Shown here: piece by piece, positions 1-9,965 of the stretch
How the letters are laid out: the number at the start of each line of letters is the position of its first letter
How positions within the stretch are numbered: position 1 is the stretch's first letter
Origin: Protopterus annectens
Lineage: Eukaryota; Chordata; Ceratodontiformes; Protopteridae
DNA length: 64,000 bases
NCBI RefSeq assembly: GCF_019279795.1
Contig: NC_056743.1
Location: 626,843,914 to 626,907,913 of the forward strand
Direction of reading: 5' to 3'
The notes under the pieces: model-generated
What the model saw: the letters and a program-made list of their open reading frames with translations, nothing else
The model's database searches: none
What the model was told of the DNA's origin: nothing
Made by a program: the position numbers and the translations under genes

Positions 1-1402
1 CTAGAGTATAAAGGTAAATTGTAATGCTTGGCAAATGTATGCACGGAGGTCCAAGTAGCAGCCTCTATAATGTCCTTGGTAGCCACTCCTCGTAAGAAGG
101 CAGTGGTAGTGGCTGTAGCCCTTGTGGAGTGAGGCCTGATGTTCTCTGGAGTTTTCTTTCCATGGTAGGAGTAACAAAATCTAATGCAATTTCCTATCCA
201 TTTGGAGATTGTCTGTTTTGAAATTGGTTTTCCTTCCTTTCCTGTTGCATATGCTACCAGAAGCTGGTCAGTTTTTCTATTGGACTTGGTCCTGTCCAGG
301 TAGTAGCGTAATTGTCTATGTACATCCAAGGTATGCAACAGTCTTTCTCCCTGTTCTGAGGGTTGGGGAAGAATGTAGGTAGGTGGATAGCCTGATTTAA
401 AGACACTCTGGATACCACCTTAGGCATAAATGTAGGATTTGTTCTCATGGATACTCTATCTTGATGGAAGATCAGGAAGGGTTGCACTGCCATTAATGCC
501 TGTAGTTCAGAGACCCTTCTTGCTGAGGTGATTGCCAGCAGGAAAGCAGTCTTCCAGGATAAGTATTGTAATTCTGCTGTTGCTGCTGGTTCGAAAGGAG
601 GAAGTGTCAATTTTTCTAGCACAAAGTTCAAGTCCCATGCTGGCAATGGTGGTTTCCTGGGAGGTTTTACAATTTTAATTCCTCTCAGAAACTGCCTGAG
701 CAGAGGATGTGAGAAGACAGGAGGATCCAAGCTGTATTCTGCTGAAATGGCTGATGCATGTATCTTGATGGAAGAATAGGACAGGCCTGTATGGAAGAGC
801 TCTGCCAAGTACTCCAGGATGTTGGCTATGTTTACCAGTGCCACATCTTCTCCCTTTGCAGAACTCCAAATGAGATATCTTTTCCATTTTGCTGCATAAT
901 TCTTTCTTGTTGAAGGTCTACGAGCCTCAAGGATTATGTCTTTAACCCTTTGGGATAAATTTGGGTTAATTGTTCTTATGAAATTTTCCAGGCAGTTAGC
1001 TGCAGAGTTTTCAGGTTTGGATGCAGGATGTTGTAGTTGTTCTGTGTTAACAGCAATGGGATCAGAGGTAGTGCCCATATTTGTTCCCGAGACATGCTCC
1101 TCAGCAATGGGTACCAATGTTGCCTTGGCCAGTCTGGAGCTATCAGAATGATCCTTGGACGTTCCTCTTTGATCTTCAAAAGCACCTTGTGCATCAAAGG
1201 AAGTGGTGGGAATGCGTATGCTGTCAGGTTCTTCCAACTGAAAGATAGGGAGTCCACCTTCCAAGCAAGTGGGTGGTACGTCCTTGTGCAGAATCTCTTT
1301 AGCTGGTGATTGAGTGGGGATGCAAATAAGTCTATTTGTGGTAATCCCCATTCTCTTGTGATGGCTTTGAAGATGTCGGATGCAGCATCCATTCGTGGGC
1401 AT
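1..1402 (-). pseudogene. tyrosine recombinase (YR) of E1, frameshifted, 3' end cut by window
   Basis: This is the DIRS integrase, which would insert a circular DNA copy by site-specific recombination. The open frame from 1402 to 254 reads through methyltransferase-overlapping sequence, then the SAM-like N-terminal domain (RRPSTRKNYAAKWKR) and the first catalytic arginine box (SARRVSELQAL, near 490-530). A frameshift near 355 moves the rest to another frame. There the HSTR box lies near 130-150 and the probable nucleophile tyrosine in LPLY within the first 20 bases. The catalytic set R, HxxR, Y is visible but split. The upstream part overlaps the pol frame, as in other copies here. Confidence 0.85.
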
Positions 1403-2878
1403 CCGTGGTAGTTCTGCTTAGTATGTCTGCTAGAATGTTTTCTTTTCCCGGTACAAAAATTGCTTGTAACTGAATGTTGTAGCTCAGAGCCACATCCCAT
1501 AGGTCCTGTGCCAGCCGGCATAGAGGGTATGAATGTGTGCCTCCCTGTTTGTTGATGTACCACATAACTGTGGTGTTGTCTGTCCTTATCATCAACTGAC
1601 CTTCTTGAAGAAATGGTCTGAATGACTGGATTGCCAATTTTACTGCCAGCATTTCCTTTAGATTTATGTGCAGGCGCAGCTGGTCTTGAGTCCATAAGCC
1701 TTGTATGCACTTGTCCAGCATGTGTGCCCCCAACCGAGGTCTGATGCATCTGTCGTGATGGTTTGGCTTGGTTGACTGTTGCAGAAGGGCAATCCTGTGT
1801 TTGATTGACAGGCCTGAGCCCACCATAGGAACTCTTGCTTCAGGCATGGGATTATTGGAATTTTGGTTTCTAGGCTGTGCTTCTGTTGAGACCACAAATT
1901 CTTTAGGTACCACTGTAGCTTTCTCATATGCAGCCTGGCATGAGGGACCAGAATTATGCAGGATGCCATGAAGCCTAGGGCTTGCAGTACTTTCCTTGCA
2001 GTTAGATGGTTCTGCTTTGTTAATGCCAAGAAGTAGAGAGGTAGTTGCTCTTTCTTTTCTTCAGTTAGGAATGCCATTTGTTTTGATGTGTCCAGCTCTG
2101 CACCCAGAAAGGTTATTCTTTGGGATGGAATCAGCCTTGACTTTTTTATATTGACTGTATATCCCAGTGCTTGCAGCAGGTAAATGACTGTTTGTAAGTC
2201 TTCTGTTAGCTTGCTTTTGTTGTCCGCTTGTATCAGGCAGTCGTCCAGGTAGGGGTAAATTTGGATTCCCTGAAGTCTGCAATGAGCAATTACTGATGCC
2301 AGGCATTTCGTGAACACTCTGGGCGCAGTAGATAAGCCAAAGGGCAATGCTGAGAATTGATAATGCTCTGATCCTGCAAGAAATCTGAGGTATCTTCTGC
2401 AATTTGGTCGTATGGGGACGTGCAGGTATGCCTCCTTGAGATCTAGAGTTACCAGCCAAGACTCCTTGCCCAGCATGGGAAGGAGCTGCTGTAGGGTCAG
2501 CATTTTGAATTTTGGAACAATGAGGAATGTGTTTAAAGCGGACAGGTCGAGAATAAGCCTCCATTTGCTCTCTTTTCTTGGTACCAGGAAGAGTCTGGAG
2601 TAAAATCCCTTTCCTTGTTCCATAGATGGTACCTTTTCCACAGCTCTCATTCTTAATAATTGAGATATTTGCTTTAGAGCTTCTGCCCTTTGAGTAGGTG
2701 GTAGGTTTGGCATTCCTCTCTTTGCTGGTAGAGTATGGAAATGGAACCTGTAACCTTGGTCTATAGTTTGCAAAATCCATTTTTCCCTTGTGATCCAATG
2801 CCAGTTTTTTGAAAATAATGCTAGCTTTCCGCCTAAGGGTGCTTCCAGTTGTTCCCTGGTAGGCGGTGTCACAGCCAA
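976..2878 (-). pseudogene. pol of E1: reverse transcriptase, RNase H, Dam-like methyltransferase
   Basis: A 404-residue frame from 2878 covers the RT: a KWRLILDLSALN block, LVTLDLKEAYLHVPI, FGLSTAPRVFTK and the catalytic YLDD near 2240. It runs into RNase H (TTDASD) and breaks near 1740. RNase H continues in a second frame (TDNTTVMWYINKQGGTHSYP, to about 1400). The last part, in a third frame ending at 976, matches the Dam-like methyltransferase domain of DIRS elements (DLFASP, YAFPPLPL-type block, LIAPDWPRQHWYPLL). At least two frameshifts make it nonfunctional as it stands. The start lies just inside the end of gag. Confidence 0.87.
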
Positions 2879-4683
2879 GTCACTGTGATTGTTGTTGTTG
2901 TAGTGGTGGTGGCTGTGTCTGTGCCTCGCTGGTTGTTACCTTGCCACTGGCGTCCCCTGTAGGCACCCCTGGATTGGTTTCTGCCTCTTGAACGCCTATT
3001 CCTGCCTCTCTGTGTCTTAGAGGAGTCCGGAAAGGACCAATTCTTGGAGGGCCAGTTCCTGCTAAACCTTGGAGGTTGAACCTGTAAGAAATCTTTCACT
3101 GTTTGTACAGATTTCGCCTTCTCTTCCATCTTTTTTAGTATCTGCTGTGCAGGAGAACCAAATAAATTGACTTTGTCCATGGGAGCATCTAAAAGCTTTG
3201 ATTTGACATGGTCTGGTAATGCCTGCTCTTTCAACCATGCATGTCTCCTGATAACTGTGCCAGTCATGGCTGATCTAAAGGAAGCCTCCAGTGCATCATA
3301 GCCACATTTTAAAGAATGGTTACTAACCTGCTGTATGTTATGTACCATTTCCTGAACATATTTCTTATCTAAAGATTCTTCAGTGGACAGCTTTTTAGTT
3401 AACTGGTCTAGCATAAACTCTTGATATTGAATCATATGAAATTGGCAGTTCAAAGCCCTAGCTGACAAAGTAGCAGAGGTGTAAACTTTTTTTACCCCAT
3501 CGCTCTAAGGACCTGGATTCCCTTTCAGAGGGGAGGGGGTTTTTAGTAGATGTAGTTGCTGCAGCTTTAGGGCCCTGGGAGATGGTCTCTGGATCTGCAA
3601 AAGGAGCCTTGTATAAATGGTGATGAGTGTCCGGGACCCTGTAGAACCTATCGGGCTTAGCAGGGGCCGGAGGTAATGAATCAGGAGCAGTGCAAGCATC
3701 ATTAAATGCATCATCTACAACAGAAAGAACTGGAGGTATAGCTAAAGGCCTATGCTGTGGCAAATGTAGAAAGGTTCTAAGCCTTTTTCTGGAGTCTGAG
3801 AAATCTTGGCCCTGCCACTGAAATTGTTCCCTCATAGCATGCAAGGTTTCCCCAAAGGAAAATTCCTCAGGTGGAGAGGCTGAAGGAATGGACTCTTCAG
3901 CATCAGAGTCTTCGTAAGGAGAATAAGGAGCCTCAGGAGGGTCTGTATGTTCTGAGTCATCAGAGGAATCATCTGGCTCTGGGGGCTCTGCTCTAGGCCT
4001 CTTCTCTGGAGGTGGATGAGAGGTCCTGTCTGGATGAGGTTGGGATCCACGAATTAAAGAAATGAGATCCTCAGCCAAAGAAAGCATATGGGAACTGGTG
4101 CTGGGCCTGTGAGAGGGGGGCTTGACAGGCACCGTTTTTGAAGCTTTAGCTGCTTTAGCCCTGGCAAAGGCCTTAATAGACATGGCTGCAGGAGGCCTAG
4201 CAGCTCCATGTGCAGGGGTTGAAATATCCAAGGGAATAGTGTCTGATAATTCCAGAGAAACCGCAACTGCAGGTTGGATTTCAGAAGCCGATTCCACCAG
4301 GTTAGAAGAGGCCTCGGTAGAAGGCATGTTTTCGGCTGGGGAAAGGACCGCTTGCTCAGTTTCAGCCGAAACCGAGACATTCGTGGTTGGCTTAACCGCG
4401 GTTTTGGCTGAAACCGCGGACCGCGAGTGTCGGTCCTTTTCCCTGTGTTTTTGGTTATTTGTGAAGTCGGAGGATCAGACGGCATGATATAAGCAAAAAC
4501 AGGGCCGAAAAACTGTTCTGCAAACTCCGACCGGCGTCTAAGCGTCCATCGGTTAAAAGAGGCACAGGCTAGACAAGCTGCTACGTCGTGGTCTGGGCCT
4601 AAACAAGGTAAGCAGTAAGAGTGGAAATCTTTATGAGGTATTTGTTTCCCACAAGTTAAACAGTTATTCACTTTTTCTGACAT
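2869..4683 (-). pseudogene. gag of E1, at least two frameshifts
   Basis: The start is the ATG at 4683, giving MSEKVNNC. The N terminus carries a cysteine/histidine module: CxxC, then IPHKDFHSYC, CLGPDHD and CLAC. An acidic, Ser/Pro-rich middle (YEDSDAEESIPSASPPEE) and a helical block (REQFQWQGQDFSDSRKRLR) lie in a second frame, 4327-3458. The C-terminal part (ALNCQFHMIQYQ, then a basic Arg/Gly tail) is in a third frame, 3468-2869. One break is at a homopolymer run near 3487-3493. The C-terminal frame ends 10 bases inside the pol frame. The expected role is the nucleocapsid-like protein. The assignment rests on position and on similarity between copies in this window. Confidence 0.8.
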
Positions 4684-5000
4684 CGGCTGAGGCAAGAAAG
4701 AGTCCCCAACGGGGTACTTAGCTTTTTAGAAGTCTTCGAAGTAGTATTCGGTAGTAATCGCTGGTTCTGACCGACCGGCACTTGCGAACAGCTTCTGCTT
4801 CGGGCGCCAAGCGGCAAGAAAGACTGAGGAAAATGGCGTCGGCTGATGCCTTTATACCCGAATAACTGCAGCTATGACGTCGGGTGAAGCGCGACACCAG
4901 CCGAAGCCAGACCCAGACTTTGGAATCCGGCCAACCAAAGGGCTGCCTGACGACAGGACTACCCATTTGTAAGGACTGCAGATGCATCCTTGAAGGACAT

Positions 5001-6358
5001 CCACACTGCAAGGTATGTTTACCCACTTGCTCTGCACCATGCAACAAATCCTGCAACTCTTTTAAATCTGGTTGTTCTGGTAGTATCATCTTGCTTTTCA
5101 GCTGAGATATCAAAAACTGTTGATACTTTACCATATGGAACTGAAAGTTTAATGCCCTCATGGTTAAAGTGGCCAAGGTGTACACCTTTTTCCCCCACCT
5201 TTCTAAAGATCTGGAATCTCTCTCTGAAGGTAATGGGTTTTTAGCAGTTGAGGCCTTAATTCCCTTGGGACCCTGTGAAATAGTTTCTGGGTCAGCAGTA
5301 TGGCTTTTATATAGGAACTGGTGAGAATCAGGAACCCGGTAATACCGGTCTAGTTTAACAGGAGCTGGAGGCAAAGAATCAGGATTAAGGCTGGCTTCTG
5401 TGTACACATCATCCAATATATCTAAAACAGGAGGGATAGCCAGAGGCCTATGCTGGGGGAGCAGAAGAAATTCCCTAAGCCTTTTCTTGGAATCTGAGTA
5501 ATCTTGGCCTTCCCAGTGAAAGTGTTCCCTCAATGTATGCAGGGTTTCCCCAAAAGAGAAGTCCTTAGGGGGGGAAACCGAGGGAATAGACTCCTCTGCA
5601 TCAGAGTCTTCGAAAGGAGAATAGGCACAATCCTGGTCCTCAGATAGTTCTGAGGTAATAGAAGCTTGATCTGAGGAAGGGTAGTCTTCCTCTAATCTGG
5701 GCCTTTTGTCAGAGGGGGGGGTTGATAACCCCTGATAAGAGTAATCAAATCCTCAGCCATTTTAAGCATCTGTTTTTTAGGCATGGTGCCTTGAGAGGGT
5801 GTCTGAGGAACCTGTTTTTTGGTTTTCATGGCTGTTTTAGATTTAGTGATTAATAGAGAAGGAGGAAGGCCTGAAGACCCCTTGAGAAATGGCAGGCCTG
5901 TCTAAATTCTGAGTTTCCCCGCCAGGAGTGGCGTCGGTATCTGTAGCAGGAATGGGGGCCGAGGAGCCTGCGACCTCGGGTACTGAAGACACCAGTAATG
6001 CATTGTCATCGGTACTCAGGGGCTGCGTAGGCGCCTCGCTGAGTACCGGAGAACTGGTAGTCGGCCTTAGCGTGGTATCAGAAGGTGGTGCGGACCTCGT
6101 ATGTCGGTCCTTATCTTTGCGTTTTTTGCTCAAAACTGGAGTCAGAGTATCCGACGACATAATATAATTAAATTTTTTGCCAAAAAAGTGAAGGGCGAAC
6201 TCTGCCAGACGCTTAATAGTGCGTTTGTTGAATCTAGCACAAAAACGGCAGGCCGAGACGTCGTGGTCTGGGCCTAAGCAAGGTATACAGCAAGAGTGGA
6301 AATCCTTATGCGGTATTTGCTTCCCACATGAAATGCAATTATTAACTTTGTCTGACAT
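5001..6358 (-). pseudogene. gag of E2, interrupted by E1
   Basis: The start is the ATG at 6358 (MSDKVNNC). The cysteine module CxxC ... CLGPDHD ... CRFC is intact and the first frame runs to about 5843. The acidic middle is broken between 5843 and 5535, where the coding strand has a C-run (a plus-strand G run near 5712). The frame then resumes with REHFHWEGQDYSDSKKRLR and continues to GKHTLQCG at 5001, where E1 begins. Any open frame continuing below 5001 is E1 terminal sequence read by chance. Confidence 0.8.
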
Positions 6359-6671
6359 CGGTCTGAGGCAAGAAAAGTTTCCCCATTGGGGTACTTAGCT
6401 TTCAAGAAGACTTCGGCTGAAATACTTTCGTAAATCTCAGGAGCTGGCCGACCGGCACTTGCGAACTGCGTCTGCTTCGGGCACCGCGCGGCAAGACAGA
6501 CAGAAGAAAATGGCATCGGCTGCCTCTTTTATACCCCTGCCGCACTGACGTCAGGGAGGAAGCGAAGACAACTGACGCCGGACCTAGACTTTGGAATTCG
6601 GCCGACCGAGGACCCGCCTGACGGCAGGATAACCCATCTGTTATGACTGCAGCTGTATGCACGATGAACAT
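5001..6671 (-). mobile_element. DIRS element E2 (F1), 5' part only, split by E1
   Basis: This holds the 5' ITR/promoter (about 6359-6671) and most of gag. It stops at 5001 exactly where the E1 5' terminus ends, inside the conserved gag segment GKHTLQCG. The rest of E2 would lie left of E1, outside the window. The right end closes with gatgaacat at 6663-6671, the F1 5' terminus, and abuts the gag of E3. A TGACGTCA palindrome sits at 6546-6553 in the promoter region. Confidence 0.85.
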
Positions 6672-6784
6672 CCAACTGCGAGGTACGTCGTGGTCTGGGC
6701 CTAAACAGGTGACGCAGCTGGAATGAAAATCTCTGTGAGGTATTTGCTTTCCACAGGCAAGACAATTGTTAACTTTTCCTGATA
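6672..6784 (-). pseudogene. gag N terminus of E3, start codon lost
   Basis: The first about 37 codons of an F1 gag are present: CLACGKQIPH, then CLGPDHDV. The codon in the start position reads ATA, where the sister copies have ATG, so initiation is lost. The frame is then cut by E2. No downstream part of this gag is in the window. Confidence 0.7.
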
Positions 6785-7096
6785 TCGGTTAGAGCAAGAA
6801 AAAAGGATCCCCAACGGGTACTTAGCTTTAGAAGTCTTCAGGATTATTCAATTCGTAAACGAAAATTCAGGTAGTGGCCGACCAGCACTTGCGAACTGCT
6901 TCTGCTTCGGGCTCCTCGGCAAGAAAGATTGATGTAATGGCGTCGGCTGCCTGTTTCAACACCCCTGACGTCAGTCCTAGAGCGACAGCATCCAAAGCAG
7001 AAATACTAAGTCTCTGGTATTTGGGCCGACTGAGGGCTACCTGCAGGCAGATAACTCATGTGTGATGACTGCATTAGTGAAACACGAAGATCAGCA
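6672..7096 (-). mobile_element. DIRS element E3 (F1, E16-like subfamily), 5' end only
   Basis: The 5' ITR and leader are closely similar to those of E16 (56165-56480), including the stretch read on plus as gcaagaaaaaaggatccccaa. The right terminus is degenerate (cacgaagatcagcat, ending 7096). TGACGTCA occurs at 6966-6973. The left end is cut at 6672 by the E2 5' terminus, inside the cysteine module of gag just after CLGPDHD. Confidence 0.75.
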
Positions 7097-7830
7097 TTAC
7101 TCTTCTTTTTCCTCAGGAGTGGGAGGGAGAACAGGTGTAGCTGAAGCAAGCCTAGGACTTAGCACTGGGATAGTGGAGGGTGAGGAGGCTAACTGCCTAA
7201 GGGCCATGAAGGCCTGAGTAAATGATTGCCAGACAGGAATTCCTTCCGAAGAGGAAAAAAGATGTTTGGGTTTTTGCTTTCTTTTCAAAGGGGTAGCTTT
7301 GGAAAAAGGCCCAGTTACAGGGGCCTGAGCTAACTGACAGTATTCGAATTCCTGCATCCTGAGCAGGTGTCCGGTGGAGCCCGGTTCCCCTTTGGCTTTG
7401 GTGAAAACAGACATCTGAGTAACCTCTGCGGACGTGCTAGCTGGTACTTCAGAAGAGGCTTCCTCAAGGGGGGCTGAGGAAGTAGACGGCTCTAGTGGGC
7501 GTCCCTCAACCCCTAAATCGGCAGCTGGTGGAGCGTCAGACGACAGAGGGGCAGCAGTAGTAGCCCATGAAAGTTTGACCTTTTTTCGTGGTGGCTCCAC
7601 CTGGGCGCCGACTCGGGATCCATCCTAAGCACTAACTTTTCAAGTCTCTGGTTTTCCAGGTACAGATTAAGAGCAGCCAAATAGCTTCCAAGTGTTTTTG
7701 TGATAAAGGATTGGCAAATGGCGCAGGACATAGGGTTGTGCTCCGGGCCTAAGCAGAATATGCAATGGTCATGGGCGTCCTTATGCGGAATTTGACATCC
7801 TTATCGGCATTTACCCTTCTTAGCGGACAT
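7097..7830 (-). pseudogene. gag of E4 (F3), broken
   Basis: The ATG at 7830 begins MSAKKGKCR, followed by an in-frame TAA at codon 10. Reading on gives GCQIPHKDAHDHCIFCLGPE and then CAIC, so the same Cys/His module as F1 gag is present in diverged form. A later frame (7600-7097) is Ser/Pro/Glu rich with a basic patch (PPRKKVKLSW). A frameshift near 7610 separates the two. The stop at 7097 is made by the junction with E3, so this is not the natural end. Confidence 0.65.
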
Positions 7831-8143
7831 CAGCTAAGAACAAAACAGCTAACCAAGCTCTAGCAATAATGAAATTAAGAACTCCTTAACGGGGTACTTA
7901 GCTTTAGATGTCTTGATAGTAGAGGAGCAATGCGATCACTCTGACGTTCAACTGCGGCAGAAAAGTTCTAAGGTCTGTGTGTGTAGACGTCACATTTAAG
8001 GCCACTGGTTTATGGCCCTGCATGCGACATCCCATGCACCAACAGCAACATGGCATAAGCTTTTGTATAGGAGCCAACATTCGGGTTGCTTGAGGTGGAG
8101 AATCCCACAGTAAGAATACTGCAACATGGGAATAAAAGGACAT
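7097..8143 (-). mobile_element. DIRS element E4 (family F3), 5' part only
   Basis: This is a gag plus about 310 bp of leader, ending at the 5' terminus ...gaatactgcaacatgggaataaaaggacat (8143 on the plus strand). The terminus matches the other F3 terminus at 9579 and the right arm of the E15 ICR near 50150, which defines F3 as a family distinct from F1. E3 is inserted at 7096/7097, so only the first part of gag is visible. Confidence 0.7.
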
Positions 8144-8309
8144 CTAATGAATACTTACCACTATAAAAGTGTCTGCTGAAAAATTTGACATTTACATTTC
8201 GTTAATAATCTCTATGGCTCCAGAAATATGAACATTTGTTTGAAATTTGAGAACATATTCTGACTTGATCAAAAAGCTTACGCTCACCCACTGAGAGTTG
8301 CAGTGCAAA
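8144..8309. other. no recognisable gene
   Basis: AT-rich sequence between the E4 5' terminus and the decayed recombinase fragment. I see no coding signal or repeat structure. It could be old F3 sequence or host DNA into which E4 inserted. Confidence 0.4.
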
Positions 8310-8437
8310 CTTCAAGAGCTCCATTGGAGGGAATGGAGTTAACAGTCTGTGTACTCACAAAGAGGGTACAATTCTCTCTCCCTTGTTCTGGGGATTGAGA
8401 AAGTACACAGGAAGGTGTACGGACTGATTCAAAGAAA

Positions 8438-8495
8438 CTTCTGGTATCACCTTGGGCATAAAGGAGTGGTTAGTACTCAGTTACACTGTCCCAGT
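8438..8495. repeat. left copy of direct repeat flanking the 718-bp insertion
   Basis: Starts cttctggtatcaccttgggc and ends cactgtcccagt. It differs from the copy at 9214-9272 by about three changes including a one-base length difference. The sequence is recombinase-coding on the minus strand (around the FMPKV motif). Confidence 0.8.
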
Positions 8496-9213
8496 CCTGC
8501 TGTAAAGGTGCATCCAATAACTTTGCTTTTACATGATCAGGTAAAGTTTGTTCTTTTAACCAAGCATGCCTACGTACGACGGACCCTGTCACTGCTGCTC
8601 TACAAGAAGCTTCCAATGAATCAAATCCACATTGCAAAGTATGTTTTCCCACTTGTTCAGCTGCATGCAACAAATCTTGCATTTCCTTGTAATCAGGCTG
8701 CTCTGTATGTGTGATCATTTTTTGTTTTAATTGAGACATCAAATATTGTTGATATTTCAGCATGTGAAACTGGCAATTTAAGGCCCTCATAGCTAGAGTA
8801 GCTGAGGTATATATTTTCTTTCCCCATCTGTCTAATGCTCTAGAATCCCTTTCAGAGGGTACAGGATTTTTAGCAATAGAGACCTTAACCCCTTTGGGAC
8901 CCTGGGAAATGGTTTCTGGGTCAGCAACAGGGCTTTTATATAGGAATTTGTGTGAGTCAGGGACTCTGTATCTGTCTGGTTTGGCTGGTGCAGGAGTTAG
9001 TGAATCTGGGTTAAGGCTAGATTCTGAATAAACATCATCCACAATGTCTAACACTGGTGGAATAGCAAGTGGTATGTGCTGGGGTAGTAAAAGGAACTCT
9101 TGGTGCCTTTTCTTAGGATCAGAGTAATCCTGGCCTTCCCAGTGGAAATGTTCCCTCATGGTATGTAAAGTTTCCCCAAAAGTGAGATGACTGCAGCAGT
9201 GTAACACGAACAT
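8496..9213 (-). mobile_element. 718-bp internally deleted F1 element (gag plus 5' terminus)
   Basis: The minus strand begins at a normal F1 5' terminus (gaacat at 9208-9213, preceded by gatgactgcagcagtgtaacac). It then jumps directly into mid-gag (FGETLHTMREHFHWEGQDYS) with no leader or cysteine module. It runs open through the gag core to LLDAPLQQD near 8496 and ends without pol, YR or 3' ITR. Two internal deletions of a full F1 element would produce this. It lies between two 58/59-bp direct repeats of recombinase sequence. Confidence 0.7.
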
Positions 9214-9272
9214 CTTCTGGTATCACCTTGGGCATAAAGGAGTGGCTAGTACTCAAGGTTACACTGTCCCAG
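9214..9272. repeat. right copy of direct repeat flanking the 718-bp insertion
   Basis: Second copy of the 58/59-bp repeat. It starts immediately after the F1 terminus gaacat and is followed by the continuation of the decayed recombinase. DIRS integration is not expected to duplicate its target, so the repeat is unusual here. Confidence 0.8.
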
Positions 9273-9450
9273 TGGAAAAAAACAAGGAAAGAATTCCTTA
9301 AAAGGGCTTTCATTTCAGCTATATACACCAGGCTGATATGATCAACAAAAGGAAGTTTGCCAAGAAAGTAATAAAAAGTTCCTGAGGCTGCTGGCTCAAG
9401 GGGTGGGTAGTGTTAGTTTTTCCTAGTAATGCAGTTTAAGTCCCAGGAGG

Positions 9451-9579
9451 GCGCAGGTGTTCACTTACCCACGTACCTTGCAGTGACTAAGGCTTTTGTA
9501 TACTGGCCAGACGTTCAGGTAGCTAAGCAGAGGATAACCCAAAGGTTGTGAATACTGCAACATGAGAATAGAAAGACAT
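9451..9579 (-). mobile_element. F3 DIRS 5' terminal fragment
   Basis: About 130 bp resembling the last part of the E4 leader (shared core agcttttgtat / ggcttttgtat and the terminus gaatactgcaacatgagaatagaaagacat). It joins recombinase sequence on its left without an intervening gag, so it is a deletion remnant or a recombined terminus. Confidence 0.55.
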
Positions 9580-9965
9580 TGGGACATATTCAAACTCCAC
9601 ACTGCTGCAGTAGCCTTTATGCATTACAGGTTGTGTCTTGCCCAAGACAACTGGACAGCTTCCAAAAGCTCTGGCTCCCTCCAACACCTTCAATCCAATT
9701 GCTGATTAGGCAGCCCTATGTAGAGAAAATCACTGAAGAATAATCAGGGACTTTCTTGCTAAAAGTTAGAGGAATGCACTCACTCTGAGCTAAACACACA
9801 CACATATACCAACATGCAACTATATACAAAAAACGGGAAATTGAGAGTTGGTGCAACTACTGCAACACTGATGAATTTGAACTTCTACAATTATGAGCAA
9901 CTGCAACTAATACAACTGTACTAGGTTCATCACTCCCACTGTTGCGGTAGGCTTTAAGTTACAAG
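9580..9965 (-). repeat. F3 3' terminal region with ICR-like sequence
   Basis: There is no coding signal. Near 9895-9955 the plus strand has caactgtactaggttcatcactcccactgttgcggtaggc, the arrangement seen at ICRs in this window (3'-end complement, ACT, then 5'-end complement). A short CA-rich run lies at 9800-9815. The recombinase to the right supports assignment as the 3' end of an F3 element. Confidence 0.5.

Larger units (their letters stand above)
1..5000 (-). mobile_element. DIRS element E1 (family F1), 3' end beyond window
   Basis: Reading on the minus strand, this carries a 5' terminal region (about 4684-5000), gag, RT-RNase H-methyltransferase and tyrosine recombinase. The left edge of the window cuts it inside the recombinase, so its ICR and 3' ITR are not seen. 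The 5' terminus is a degenerate copy of the F1 end and stops at the motif ggacat at 4995-5000. The next base resumes the gag of another element (E2), so E1 is inserted in E2. Order and domains are those of DIRS retrotransposons, not LTR elements: there is no LTR, aspartic protease or DDE integrase. Confidence 0.88.
8310..9450 (-). pseudogene. decayed F3-like tyrosine recombinase fragment, split by an insertion
   Basis: The minus strand shows scattered recombinase blocks: FMPKVI-like and NPQNKGERI-like near 8360-8490, and again a W-K-T-A/F-L-L block and PxWDLN block near 9280-9450. Stops and indels are frequent. The sequence is interrupted at 8496-9213 by a deleted F1 element. The position of the first arginine box can be guessed near 9310, but the box is not intact. 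Confidence 0.55.

Noticed and set aside
528..779. Plus-strand open frames across the DIRS recombinase and pol regions (also 12743-13096, 13343-13684, 25837-26289)
   Set aside because: They are antisense readings of minus-strand recombinase or methyltransferase sequence and carry no domain of their own.
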